Source of the DNA: CAYFZO01 sp965211995
Lineage (GTDB): Bacteria > Pseudomonadota > Gammaproteobacteria > Poriferisulfidales > Oxydemutatoraceae
Reading direction: 5' to 3'
Assembly (NCBI GenBank): GCA_965211995.1
Contig: OZ243040.1
Coordinates: 620,001-684,000, forward strand
Length of the DNA stretch: 64,000 nucleotides
The position numbers and the translations under genes were made by a program. A model generated the notes under the pieces. That model did no database searches and was not told the origin of the DNA. It saw nothing but the letters and a program-made list of their open reading frames with translations. Of the stretch, positions 34,255 to 42,280 are shown piece by piece. The number at the start of each line of letters is the position of its first letter. Position 1 is the first letter of the stretch.

Positions 34255-35816
34255 AAGCGTTATCACCCGCCCGGTGGTGCGCGGTCGGCGTGTGTTTTGA
34301 GACCGCGGGCGTCAGTCTCGCGGTCCGGCGCAAGCGGCGGATCTGCCCGCCCGTGCGCCGCGAGTTCGTTCGCGCCGACGCGGGCGCTCCCGCGGCAGAC
34401 GCCGCGAGCGACGCCGCGTTTGGGGCGAGCGCCGACGATTACCGCGCCGCGCTGTCGGCGCTGGTCGCCCAGGAAAAAGTTGCGGGCGCGCGCTGCACGG
34501 CGGCGTTGCCGGTCGCGCGTTGCCGCGTGCAGTGGACTTGCTTCACCGGGGCGCGCCTGCGTGATCTGCGCGCCGCCGCCGGCCGCTCGGCGTTCTGGCA
34601 GGCGCACCTCGGGGTGACGCTGGCAAGCCATCGCGTGTGGTGGCGGTTCATCCGCGCCGGCGGGCGGGTCAACGCGCTGCTCGCCGCCGCGCCGCGCGCA
34701 GACGTTGACCTGTGCGCCGGCGTCATCCGCGCGGCGGGGCTCAGCCTCGCCGCCGTCGGTGTTTCCTGTTTTGACTATTTCGACGGAGGGGTCGCGCCGG
34801 ACGCCGCCAAAGTGACTTTGGTGCTCGATTGCGACGACGCTTGCGTGGTCGCCGCCGGTGCTTTCGGCGTGCGCGCGCGCGCCGTCGGTTTCAACGCGCA
34901 CAGCGCCGCCGCGCTGCGCTCCGGCGACCCGCGGGTGCGCGACGGCGTCGTTGACGGTTTGGCGGTGTGCGTGCGGCGTTGCGTCGAGGACGCGCAGGCG
35001 GCGGCACACGCCGACGTGCGGGTGGTCGCTCCTCGCGCCGTTCAGGGTGATTGGCTGGCGCCGCTGAGAGCGCAGTTGCCCGGCTTTGTGGTCGAGACGG
35101 CCGACGGCTGGGCGGCGGCGGGACTCGCCGCACCGGACGGCGACCCGCAGGAGGAGGCGTGCGATGGGGCATGGCGGCTGCCGCGCGCGGCGGCGCGTCT
35201 TGCCCGCGCGACGCGCGGCGCCGGTCTGCGCCGCCGGGGGTTCGTGCCGGCGGTGAATTTTGCGCAAGAACGCACCGACGGCAAACGCCGCCTGCGCCGT
35301 CTGCTGCCCGCGGCGGTTGCCGCCGGCTGCTTGCTCGGCGTCGTTGTGGCTTACGCGCATTGGCTGCTGCTCGCCGAGCACCGGCGCTTGCAGCCGGACG
35401 CCGAGCGACACGCGCAACTGGTGGAAATCCGTGACCGCGCCCACGCGGAGATCAAAGCGCTGCAGAACCGTTTGTCGCACCGCGTCTTGTTCTATTCCGG
35501 TATTCAGCGTGTTTCATTCGAACGCAAACTGATGCCGCGCCTGCTCGCCTCGATCGAGCACGCGGCGTTGGAAGGCGTCTGGCTGAACGCGATCAATTTC
35601 AGGCAGTCCGGGTTCCTGCAGATCACCGGGAAATCGCTCGACGACGAACGGATCACCCGCTTCATCGGCCGCCTGCGCGCAGCGGACGAGATCACCGACG
35701 TGTTTTTGGAAAGCGCGACGGTCGAGGTGCGCCGCGGTGCGTCGCAGATTCTCGGTCGCCGCCTCAAGGACTTCGTGATCACTTGTCATTTGCAAGCGCC
35801 CGGGGAAGCGCGATGA
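34251..35816 (+). CDS. Fused PilM-PilN type IV pilus assembly protein
   Basis: 521 residues joining two normally separate proteins. Residues ~1-330 are a diverged PilM-like, actin-fold cytoplasmic domain (LVLDCDDACVVAAG). Around residue 340, AVNFAQERTDGKRR resembles the PilN N-terminal peptide that docks in PilM. Then come one membrane helix (PAAVAAGCLLGVVVAYAHW) and a PilN periplasmic domain (coiled coil, LITGKSLDDERITRFIGRL-like). The fusion would hold the PilM-PilN contact in cis. PilM conservation is weak, so that half is inferred partly from position. It overlaps pilT (4 bp) and the next start (ATGA). Confidence 0.75.
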   Translation: MKALSPARWCAVGVCFETAGVSLAVRRKRRICPPVRREFVRADAGAPAADAASDAAFGASADDYRAALSALVAQEKVAGARCTAALPVARCRVQWTCFTGARLRDLRAAAGRSAFWQAHLGVTLASHRVWWRFIRAGGRVNALLAAAPRADVDLCAGVIRAAGLSLAAVGVSCFDYFDGGVAPDAAKVTLVLDCDDACVVAAGAFGVRARAVGFNAHSAAALRSGDPRVRDGVVDGLAVCVRRCVEDAQAAAHADVRVVAPRAVQGDWLAPLRAQLPGFVVETADGWAAAGLAAPDGDPQEEACDGAWRLPRAAARLARATRGAGLRRRGFVPAVNFAQERTDGKRRLRRLLPAAVAAGCLLGVVVAYAHWLLLAEHRRLQPDAERHAQLVEIRDRAHAEIKALQNRLSHRVLFYSGIQRVSFERKLMPRLLASIEHAALEGVWLNAINFRQSGFLQITGKSLDDERITRFIGRLRAADEITDVFLESATVEVRRGASQILGRRLKDFVITCHLQAPGEAR

Positions 35817-36223
35817 AAGGCTTTGCCGGCGGCGTGTTTGAGCGGCGGCGTGCGCTGTTGCTGCGCGTCGCCGGTGCGGGCTTGGCGGCGGTGATGCTCG
35901 CGCCGGTGGTGTATGCGCTGCCGGTGTTGCAGCCGCTCGCCGCCGAGAACGAGGCGATGCGCGTGCGCGCCGCCGGTCTTGCGGCCCTGTCCGGGCAGGT
36001 GGCTTGTCATTTGCAAGCGCCCGGGGAAGCGCGATGAAAGGCTTTGCCGGCGGCGTATTTGAGCGGCGGCGTGCGCTGTTGCTGCGCGTCGCCGGTGCGG
36101 GCTTGGCGGCGGTGATGCTCGCGCCGGTGGTGTATGCGCTGCTGGTGTTGCAGCCGCTCGCCGCCGAGAACGAGGCGATGCGCGTGCGCGCCGCCGGTCT
36201 TGCGGCCCTGTCCGGACAGGTCG
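35782..36223 (+). repeat. 221-bp tandem duplication at the pilMN/pilO junction
   Basis: Copy 1 is 35782-36002 and copy 2 is 36003-36223. They differ at only a few positions (for example CTGCCGG against CTGCTGG, GTGTTTG against GTATTTG). Each unit holds the last codons of pilMN, the ATGA overlap and the first ~63 codons of pilO. The low divergence indicates a recent event. Confidence 0.95.
35813..36037 (+). pseudogene. Truncated first copy of pilO
   Basis: A 74-residue ORF made by the 221-bp duplication: the pilO N-terminus with its membrane helix (LLLRVAGAGLAAVMLAP), ending in the pilMN-derived tail CHLQAPGEAR. The ATGA coupling is kept at both ends, so ribosomes can still pass from pilMN through this mini-ORF to the full pilO. 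If made, it would be a short inner-membrane peptide lacking the periplasmic PilO domain. It may be neutral or may compete with PilO for PilN. Confidence 0.8.
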
Positions 36224-36633
36224 CCGAACTCGGCGAGTTGCTCGCTGCGCTCAGGCGCGACGTTGACGGGGAGGCGCCGTCGTACCGGGATATGCTTCAC
36301 GATCTGCGCGGCTGGCGCGCGGGCGCGCACACTTTCGTCAGTCGCATCGCGGCTGACGCGGGTCTTGAAGTGACGGCGATGGAATGGACCGAAGCCGAGC
36401 CGGTGACGCCCGCGTTCGAGACCGACGAGCGTCTGCCGTGGCTGCGTACCGGCGTTGTGGTAAAACTCGCCGGCGCTTGGCGTGCACATCGTGATTTTGC
36501 CGGGCGGCTGTCGCGCTGCGACTGTCTGATCCAGATCGTCGAACAGAAAGTGGCCGCGTCCGCGCGGACGGGCGCGATCGAGGCGGCGATGTCGTTGCTC
36601 ATTTACTACCCCGCGCAGGGCGCGCGTGTTTAG
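36034..36633 (+). CDS. pilO: Type IV pilus inner-membrane platform protein PilO
   Basis: A 199-residue bitopic protein: cytoplasmic tail, one helix (about residues 13-35), a coiled-coil stretch (LAAENEAMRVRAAGLAALSG) and a ferredoxin-like periplasmic domain. PilO pairs with PilN in the alignment complex. Identification rests on topology and on its position between pilN and pilP/pilQ. Its start overlaps the stop of the truncated copy. Confidence 0.8.
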   Translation: MKGFAGGVFERRRALLLRVAGAGLAAVMLAPVVYALLVLQPLAAENEAMRVRAAGLAALSGQVAELGELLAALRRDVDGEAPSYRDMLHDLRGWRAGAHTFVSRIAADAGLEVTAMEWTEAEPVTPAFETDERLPWLRTGVVVKLAGAWRAHRDFAGRLSRCDCLIQIVEQKVAASARTGAIEAAMSLLIYYPAQGARV

Positions 36634-36707
36634 TCCGCGTTTTTTGCCGGGCTGCGGAGCGGTCAGCCGCAAGCGCTCTGCCGTCAATGCAGACCGGGCG
36701 GTGCGGG

Positions 36708-37004
36708 ATGCGGGTTAAGCGTTGCGCGGTGTTTGCGTTGCTTGCCGGTTGCGCGGTCGGGGGGCACGCCGACCCGTTTGCGCCCGCGGCGCCTCAGGTC
36801 GCCGCGCCGCCGGCGGCGGACTACCGCGTGGTCGGTGCCGCGGTGTTGGGGGAGCGCGCAGTCGCGGCGGTGCGGGTCCCGAACGGGCGGTTTCGCATAG
36901 TGCGTCCCGGCGAGCGCCTCGGCGCCGCAACCGTGGTCACAATCACGCTCGACGCGGTGCACCTGCGAACCGCGTCCGGCGTCTTGCGCTTGGCGGTCGA
37001 GTGA
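36708..37004 (+). CDS. pilP: Short PilP-like lipoprotein
   Basis: A 98-residue precursor with lipobox LLAGC and a small beta domain (RVVGAAVLGERAVAAVRVPNGRF, GERLGAATVVTITLDAVHL). The C-terminal pattern fits the PilP HR domain that binds PilN/O and the PilQ N0 region, but it is much shorter than usual PilP (about 170), lacking most of the disordered linker. Position between pilO and pilQ supports the call. ATG 36708 is used; one upstream ATG is less likely. Confidence 0.7.
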   Translation: MRVKRCAVFALLAGCAVGGHADPFAPAAPQVAAPPAADYRVVGAAVLGERAVAAVRVPNGRFRIVRPGERLGAATVVTITLDAVHLRTASGVLRLAVE

Positions 37005-37014
37005 CGCCGGTTGA

Positions 37015-38499
37015 ATGATGCGGCTGCTCCGCCATGTTGCAGCGGTGATCGCGGGATTTGCGGTGGCGGCGGGGTGCGCGCCGTCGCCGACGTTGAGCCT
37101 GGCGCAAGAGGACGGGCCGATGATCGAAGCCGGCGCGGTCGAGCGCGTGCAAGCCGATAATCGCGAGCACGTGGAAGCGAGCCGGCGCCGCGTAGGCGAG
37201 TATCGCGAGCGCAATCGTTTCGCGCCGGTCGCCGGGCAGACGCGCGCCGGCGCGGGCGGGCAACCCGGGCGCTTGCAGCGCACGCGCCTGCGCGCGGCGG
37301 TGGCGGAACGCGCCGCTTCCGGGTTTGCACCGGGCGGGGAAAACATCGCGGCGCGGTTCAGCGAGGCGCCGCTGCACGCCGTCGCCGAAATGTTTGCGGC
37401 GCTGACCACCTCGAATATCGTCGTCGCCGGGGAGATTGCCGCCGCAACCGTTACACTGCATATCGCGCGTGCGCCGTGGCGCGACGCGCTCTCCGCGATC
37501 GCGCAGACCCAGGGTTGGGTGGTGCGCGACGACGCAGGTTTTATCCGCATCCGCCGGCTTCGCGATGAAGACGACGCACGCACGGCGACCACAGCCGCAA
37601 GTCATGGTGTTGATCTGCTTCGGTTTTTTCACATCGCGCCCGATGACATGAAAAAGGCGGCGATGCCGCTGTTCGCCGGCGCCGCGCACAAGCCGGTGAT
37701 GAGTGTTGATGAACGCACCGGCTCGCTCGTGGTGAAAGGGACGCCCGACGACGTCGCCTTGATCGCGGCGCTGGCCGGGAAACTCGACCGGCCGGTGCGG
37801 CAGATCCTGATCGAAACTTTCATCGTTGAGGCCGGCAGGGGACTCGAACGAAGTCTCGGCGCGCGGCTCGGCATCACCCGCTTTGACGTGGGCGGCGCGG
37901 TTCGCGTCGGCGGCGTCCTCGGTGCCGGCGCCGGCGAACAAACGGCGGTGAACCTGCCGGTCACGGCGCCCGCCGCCGGCATCGGCTTTTTATTCAACAG
38001 CGACCGGCTGAAACTCGAACTGACCGCGCTCGAGAAGGAAGGCAAGACCCGGATCGTCTCCAACCCCAGAATCTTTACGCTGAACGGACGCGAGGCGGTG
38101 ATCTTCCAAGGCGATGAAGTGCCTTATTTCAGCGTCTCGGAGAACGGCACGCAGACCGAGTTCAAGGAAGCGGGCGTGCGGCTTGCGGTGACACCGGTGA
38201 TCACCGGCAACGGCGATCTGATCCTCGACGTGACCGTCAACAAGGACACGGTGGATACGCGCGTGCAGAATCCGCCGATCACGCGCCGCCAGATCAAAAC
38301 CAAACTGCTGGTTGCCGACGGCGCGATGGTCGTCATCGGCGGGATTTATTTCGACACGCAAGTCAGCGCCGAGACGCGGGTGCCCGTGCTCGGGCGCTTG
38401 CCGCTGATCGGGCGTTTGTTCAAGCGCTCGCAGAATACGCGGGATTTCAAGGAACTGCTGGTGTTCATCGCGCCGAAGATCGTCGAGGTCTCGTCGTGA
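37015..38499 (+). CDS. pilQ: Type IV pilus secretin PilQ
   Basis: A 494-residue outer-membrane secretin. The N-terminus has a lipobox-like VAAGC, a poorly conserved linker, one STN/N0-type domain (ENIAARFSEAPLHAVAEMFAAL), an N1 domain and the C-terminal secretin core (LTALEKEGKTRIVSNPRI, VIFQGDEVPY, VPVLGRLPLIGRLFKR). It lacks the AMIN domains found in many PilQ proteins, making it short. It lies 10 bp after pilP and overlaps the next gene. Confidence 0.92.
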   Translation: MMRLLRHVAAVIAGFAVAAGCAPSPTLSLAQEDGPMIEAGAVERVQADNREHVEASRRRVGEYRERNRFAPVAGQTRAGAGGQPGRLQRTRLRAAVAERAASGFAPGGENIAARFSEAPLHAVAEMFAALTTSNIVVAGEIAAATVTLHIARAPWRDALSAIAQTQGWVVRDDAGFIRIRRLRDEDDARTATTAASHGVDLLRFFHIAPDDMKKAAMPLFAGAAHKPVMSVDERTGSLVVKGTPDDVALIAALAGKLDRPVRQILIETFIVEAGRGLERSLGARLGITRFDVGGAVRVGGVLGAGAGEQTAVNLPVTAPAAGIGFLFNSDRLKLELTALEKEGKTRIVSNPRIFTLNGREAVIFQGDEVPYFSVSENGTQTEFKEAGVRLAVTPVITGNGDLILDVTVNKDTVDTRVQNPPITRRQIKTKLLVADGAMVVIGGIYFDTQVSAETRVPVLGRLPLIGRLFKRSQNTRDFKELLVFIAPKIVEVSS

Positions 38500-39695
38500 G
38501 CGGTGCGCGCACGGGTCTGTCGCTGACGGGGTTTCCGCTTTCCGCCGTCGGTTTCGTTGATTGCGCGTTGTCGCAGGCGGTGCACACGGGCGCGAGCGAC
38601 GTTCATCTCGAGCGCGGCCGCGCGGCCGCGCGACTGCGTTATCGTCTCGACGGCATGCTGGTGCGGGTCGAGAGCGGTTCGTTTTTGTTCGACGAGTATG
38701 CGGCCGTGGTGACGCGCATTCGGATACTTGCGTCGCTCGACATCGCCGAGCGGCGGCTGCCTCAGGACGGCAGGTTTTCATACGCCTGCGAGCACGGGAC
38801 GGTGGACGTGCGCGTGTCGATCCTGCAGGCGGTGTCGGGAGAACGGGTGGTGCTGCGGCTCCTGAGCGCCGGCCCGAGCGACGCTGATTTCGAAGCGCTT
38901 GGGATGGCGCGGCGGGAAGCGGCCACGCTCGAACGTGCGGTGCACGCGAGCCAGGGGATGGTGCTTGTGACCGGGCCGACGGGCGGCGGCAAGACCACCA
39001 CGCTGTATGCGGTGCTGAACCGCATCAATACCGACAAAATCAACGTGCTCGCGGTCGAGGACCCGGTCGAGCGCCGCCTCGACGGCGTCGGCCAGGTGCA
39101 GGTGTGCGAGCAGTTCGGGCTGGGGTTCGCCGATACGTTGCGCGCTTTCCTGCGGCAAGACCCCGAAGTGATCCTGGTCGGCGAGATCAGGGACGGCGAG
39201 ACCGCCGACATCGCGTTCAAGGCGGCCCTGACCGGCCATCTCGTATTGAGCACTTTGCACACCAAGGACTCGGCGGCGACGATCACGCGGCTCGTGAACA
39301 TCGGACTGTCTCCGTACCTGGTCGGCAGCGCACTGAGTCTGGTGGTGGCGCAAAGGCTCGTGCGCGTCCTGTGTCCGCGCTGCAAGACCGAAGACGGCGC
39401 ACCCGACGAACTGATGAAGTCTCCGGAGATTGACGACCGCGAACTGGCTGCGGCACGGCTGTTCCGGGGCGACGGCTGCGCGCATTGCGCGTGGACCGGG
39501 TACCGCGGACGCCGCGGCGTTTTTGAGATGCTCAAGATAGACGGGCCGGTGCGCGACGCGATGCGGCGCGAAGCGCACGCCAATGAGATTGCGCAACTAC
39601 TCGCCGCGCAGGGCGGCGTGAGTCTGACGCACAGTCTGCGTCGCCTGCTGCTGACGGGCGTTATCGGCTTCGCCGAGTATCAGCGTCACGTCTGA
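38496..39695 (+). CDS. PilB/GspE-type assembly ATPase, N1-less
   Basis: A 399-residue AAA-type ATPase for pilus or type II secretion extension. It has SDVHLERGRAAARLRYRLDG, Walker A GPTGGGKTTTLY (Gly replaces the usual Ser), Walker B VILVGEIRDGETADIAF, the His box and the zinc tetracysteine (CPRCKT, CAHCAWTGY) typical of PilB/GspE. It lacks the N-terminal T2SSE_N domain. GTG start overlaps the pilQ stop. No prepilin, pilC or pilD is in the window, so the system must be completed elsewhere. Confidence 0.88.
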   Translation: MSGARTGLSLTGFPLSAVGFVDCALSQAVHTGASDVHLERGRAAARLRYRLDGMLVRVESGSFLFDEYAAVVTRIRILASLDIAERRLPQDGRFSYACEHGTVDVRVSILQAVSGERVVLRLLSAGPSDADFEALGMARREAATLERAVHASQGMVLVTGPTGGGKTTTLYAVLNRINTDKINVLAVEDPVERRLDGVGQVQVCEQFGLGFADTLRAFLRQDPEVILVGEIRDGETADIAFKAALTGHLVLSTLHTKDSAATITRLVNIGLSPYLVGSALSLVVAQRLVRVLCPRCKTEDGAPDELMKSPEIDDRELAAARLFRGDGCAHCAWTGYRGRRGVFEMLKIDGPVRDAMRREAHANEIAQLLAAQGGVSLTHSLRRLLLTGVIGFAEYQRHV

Positions 39696-39744
39696 CTCGG
39701 CCAACCGGGAAAACGCCGCCCGCGCAACAGGATCAAAGCGTGAC

Positions 39745-39784
39745 GCCGGCTTCAAATCTGAAGTGTGGCGTTGGCCTGTCATTC
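39745..39784 (-). repeat. Dispersed 40-bp repeat (partner at 7381-7420)
   Basis: The reverse complement shares CACTTCAG..TTGAA.CCGGC and GATGAC-like flanks with 7381-7420, about 30 of 39 positions by hand alignment with one gap. Confidence 0.45.
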
Positions 39785-39814
39785 TCCGGCGCCCGCCGGT
39801 GTCGTCTGCTGCAT

Positions 39815-39888
39815 TCCCTCAAGGGTCGGGTCATTTTCAGCGGCCTGTTCTCCTGCCTTTTGTCGCGCTTCGGACCGGAAGTTGGCGC
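39815..39888 (+). repeat. Dispersed ~75-bp repeat (partner at 48793-48866)
   Basis: Aligns with the reverse complement of 48793-48866 at roughly 75% by hand, including a 14-bp identical core around TTCAGCGGCCTG. A 4-bp gap is needed. It looks like an interspersed intergenic element in two orientations. Confidence 0.55.
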
Positions 39889-40002
39889 CCCGCATGAACG
39901 GCCGCGAAGCGCACCTTTTTGCCGCGCTTCGTTGCGCCTGGGGAGTCACAAAAGCCTGTTTCGGCGGTGCGGCTATCGCGTTGTTTTGCGGTTTTCATAT
40001 CA

Positions 40003-40310
40003 GTGCCGCCCGCGCCGGTATGCGTGCACTTGCCGCTTGTTCGGTGCGCCGGGCAAGGTCAGGGTCTTGGCCCGGTTCGGTTTTCACAGTCGCCCGGCTT
40101 TGCCGTTAAGTTAAGTACGTCGCGCTGATGAAAGTGCCATCCGCAACGGTATTCGTGCGCTTGCCGTTTATCCGGCGTGCCGGACAAAGTTAAGGTCTTG
40201 GGCCGGTTCGATTTCCACAGTCGCGCGGCTTTGCCGCGAAGCTAAGCTCGCTGCGCTGATGCAGGTGCTGTCGGTGCCGGTAGGCGTGCGCCCGCCGCTT
40301 GTCCGAGGCG
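40003..40310 (-). repeat. ~131-bp tandem repeats of the sulfotransferase tail
   Basis: One full downstream copy (40085-40215), a partial copy (40003-40084) and the gene-borne copy (40216 to about 40310). The minus-strand translations are related: DKRRAHAYRHRQHLHQR in the gene, DKRQAHEYRCGWHFHQR in copy 2 and KRQVHAYRRGRH in the partial copy. Each of the first two units ends with a NRTGPRP-stop equivalent. This is a series of diverged duplicates of the gene's 3' end. Confidence 0.8.
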
Positions 40311-41071
40311 TCGAGTTCGGCCCATTGCCGTTCAAACAGCCGCCGGGCGCAGTCGTACAACTCAAGGTCCGCCCAGTTCAATTCTTCAAACCGCGCGATG
40401 ATCTCCGGGGTCAGCCGTCCGGCGTAGCGGGCGGCGGAATGTCTTACATGCTGCGGCTTGCACAAGCGGAGTTTGAAACCCAGTTTTCGGTGCAGCACAA
40501 ACAGGGAGTCGGCGAATCTTTCGGTCAGGCCGACGCACAGAAATTGCTCGCGCAGCAGAGACTTCACCTGCGCCAGCCCGGCGGGCGTGACCGGTTTCAA
40601 GTAGTGCGCCCGGTCAATGCCCAGCAGGAAGTTGCTCAGATGGTTGGAGACCCCGCTGCGCAGGAACCCTTTTTCTTCCGTCAGGAACGTCTCCGGCGTG
40701 ACTTTTTCGGCAACCAGCCGCGGGTGCGCGAAGTGCGCCGTATCTTTCAGGATATGATGGTAAAGGGAGAGTCGCTGCGCCGGCGGGTCGCGCAGAAAGG
40801 TGAAGTACAGGCACGGACGCCGCACAGTCCGGTGGACGTTGGGCGGGAGATGTCCGCTGATGAAGTCGAATTGATTTTTTTCATGGGGGGGAAGGTTCAG
40901 GAATGTTTCGCGTTCTTGCGGGTTGTTGACCCGGAGTATTTTGGCTGCGGCGGTGTTGCGTTCATTGAGAAAAGTGTTCGCGAGGTGATGGTGGATTGAC
41001 GTGCCGCCCGTTTTGGGGACGTGCATAAACACCAGGATCGGCTTCCGTTCGGGGGCGTTGTCGTTTTCCAT
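40190..41071 (-). CDS. Sulfotransferase-family protein (Sulfotransfer_2-like)
   Basis: A 293-residue protein opening PILVFMHVPKTGGTSIHHHL, the 5'-phosphosulfate-binding loop of carbohydrate sulfotransferases. FTFLRDPPAQRLSLYHH follows, the 3'-phosphate-binding RDP..R..S motif. It is predicted to move sulfate from PAPS to a surface glycan. The ATG at 41069-41071 is used; the frame stays open far upstream antisense to queA, which is a shadow. The C-terminal ~35 residues belong to the tail repeat and may be dispensable. It lies divergent from queA. Confidence 0.8.
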   Translation of the reverse strand: MENDNAPERKPILVFMHVPKTGGTSIHHHLANTFLNERNTAAAKILRVNNPQERETFLNLPPHEKNQFDFISGHLPPNVHRTVRRPCLYFTFLRDPPAQRLSLYHHILKDTAHFAHPRLVAEKVTPETFLTEEKGFLRSGVSNHLSNFLLGIDRAHYLKPVTPAGLAQVKSLLREQFLCVGLTERFADSLFVLHRKLGFKLRLCKPQHVRHSAARYAGRLTPEIIARFEELNWADLELYDCARRLFERQWAELDASDKRRAHAYRHRQHLHQRSELSFAAKPRDCGNRTGPRP

Positions 41072-41248
41072 GCTTTGCGGTTCTTTTTTTGCGTAACGGC
41101 GGCAGCGGGAAGCCGCTGCGGATGGCAGGATGCTTGATTTTTCCACATTGACACGGGGATATCTTAAGACCGCCCGCGCTTTGCACGCACTCCGTCTGCG
41201 CGGGGGCGGGTACACTGCCCGCTGCCGCACCCTGACAGGCCGGGGCTG

Positions 41249-42280
41249 ATGAAAACGAGTGATTTCAATTTTGATCTGCCCGCGGAGTTGATCGCCGAGC
41301 ATCCGTGCGAACACCGCAGTTCGTCGCGCTTGCTGCACGTATCCGCGCAGGGGAAGTTTTGCGACCGCATTTTCCGCGACGTCGCGTCGCTGCTGCGCCC
41401 CGGCGACCTCGTGGTGGTCAACGACAGCCGGGTTATTCGCGCGCGTGTTTTTGCGTGCAAGCAAAGCGGCGGCCGCGTCGAGATTCTGGTCGAGCGGCTG
41501 CTGTCCGAGCGGCGCGCGCTGGCGTTGGTGCGCGCGCGCAGGCCGCTGCGCGAGGGCGCGCGGCTGAGCGTCGGCGGCGAGAGCGTGCGCGTGCTCGGGC
41601 GGCGCGACGATCTGTTCGTGCTCGCGTCGGCGGGGAACTGTGCGTTTGCGGAACTGCTGGCGCGGTGCGGGGAAGTGCCGCTGCCGCCGTATATACGCCG
41701 CGCGGCGCAGGCGTCGGACGAGGAGCGCTACCAGACGGTGTACGCAAAGCACCCCGGTTCGGTCGCGGCGCCGACCGCCGGCCTGCACTTCGACGGGGCG
41801 CTGCTCGCACGGCTTAGGCGCCGCGGCGTTGAGGTCGCGGCGCTGACCCTGCACGTCGGTGCCGGCACGTTTCAGCCTGTGCGCGGTGCGCGGCTCGACG
41901 AGCACGTAATGCACCGCGAGCGGCTGCAAGTGGGCGCGCGGCTGTGCGCCGCGGCTGCGGCGTGCAGAAGCCGCGGCGGGCGCATCGTCGCCGTCGGCAC
42001 CACCGTGGTGCGCGCGCTCGAGACCGCCGCCGACGCCGCCGGTAAAATTTGCCCGTACGACGATGAGACCGATCTGTTTATACGCCCCGGTTACCGCTTT
42101 CGCGCGCCCGACGTGATGATCACTAATTTTCATTTGCCGGAGACGACCTTGTTTGTCCTGGTCTGCGCTTTCGCCGGGCGGCGGCGAATGTTCGACGCGT
42201 ACCGTCACGCGGTGGCGCGGGGCTACCGCTTTTTCAGTTACGGCGACGCGATGTGGCTGGAGAGAAGCGGTGCGGTTTGA
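41249..42280 (+). CDS. queA: S-adenosylmethionine:tRNA ribosyltransferase-isomerase (QueA)
   Basis: A 343-residue enzyme of queuosine synthesis that adds the epoxycyclopentane from SAM ribose to preQ1 in tRNA. The start is FNFDLPAELIAEHP; further motifs are VVVNDSRVIRARV, APTAGLHF, HVGAGTFQPV and MITNFHLPETTL. The stop overlaps the tgt start by 11 bp. Confidence 0.97.
   Translation: MKTSDFNFDLPAELIAEHPCEHRSSSRLLHVSAQGKFCDRIFRDVASLLRPGDLVVVNDSRVIRARVFACKQSGGRVEILVERLLSERRALALVRARRPLREGARLSVGGESVRVLGRRDDLFVLASAGNCAFAELLARCGEVPLPPYIRRAAQASDEERYQTVYAKHPGSVAAPTAGLHFDGALLARLRRRGVEVAALTLHVGAGTFQPVRGARLDEHVMHRERLQVGARLCAAAAACRSRGGRIVAVGTTVVRALETAADAAGKICPYDDETDLFIRPGYRFRAPDVMITNFHLPETTLFVLVCAFAGRRRMFDAYRHAVARGYRFFSYGDAMWLERSGAV

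Larger units (their letters stand above)
39696..40002. other. Gap holding two dispersed repeat fragments
   Basis: No convincing gene. The stretch 39745-39784 is an inverted match to 7381-7420. The stretch 39815-39888 is an inverted match to 48793-48866 (shared TTCAGCGGCCTG, then TTTTG.CGCGCT.CGGAC.GGAAGT). Both matches are imperfect, so these are old intergenic repeats. A partial third copy of the sulfotransferase tail repeat follows. Confidence 0.5.

Noticed and set aside
33205..39695. Type II secretion instead of type IV pilus assignment
   Set aside because: A PilT-type retraction ATPase and the PilMN/O/P/Q order fit type IV pili; no GspC, D, F or G-type genes are seen, although the last ATPase alone could be GspE.
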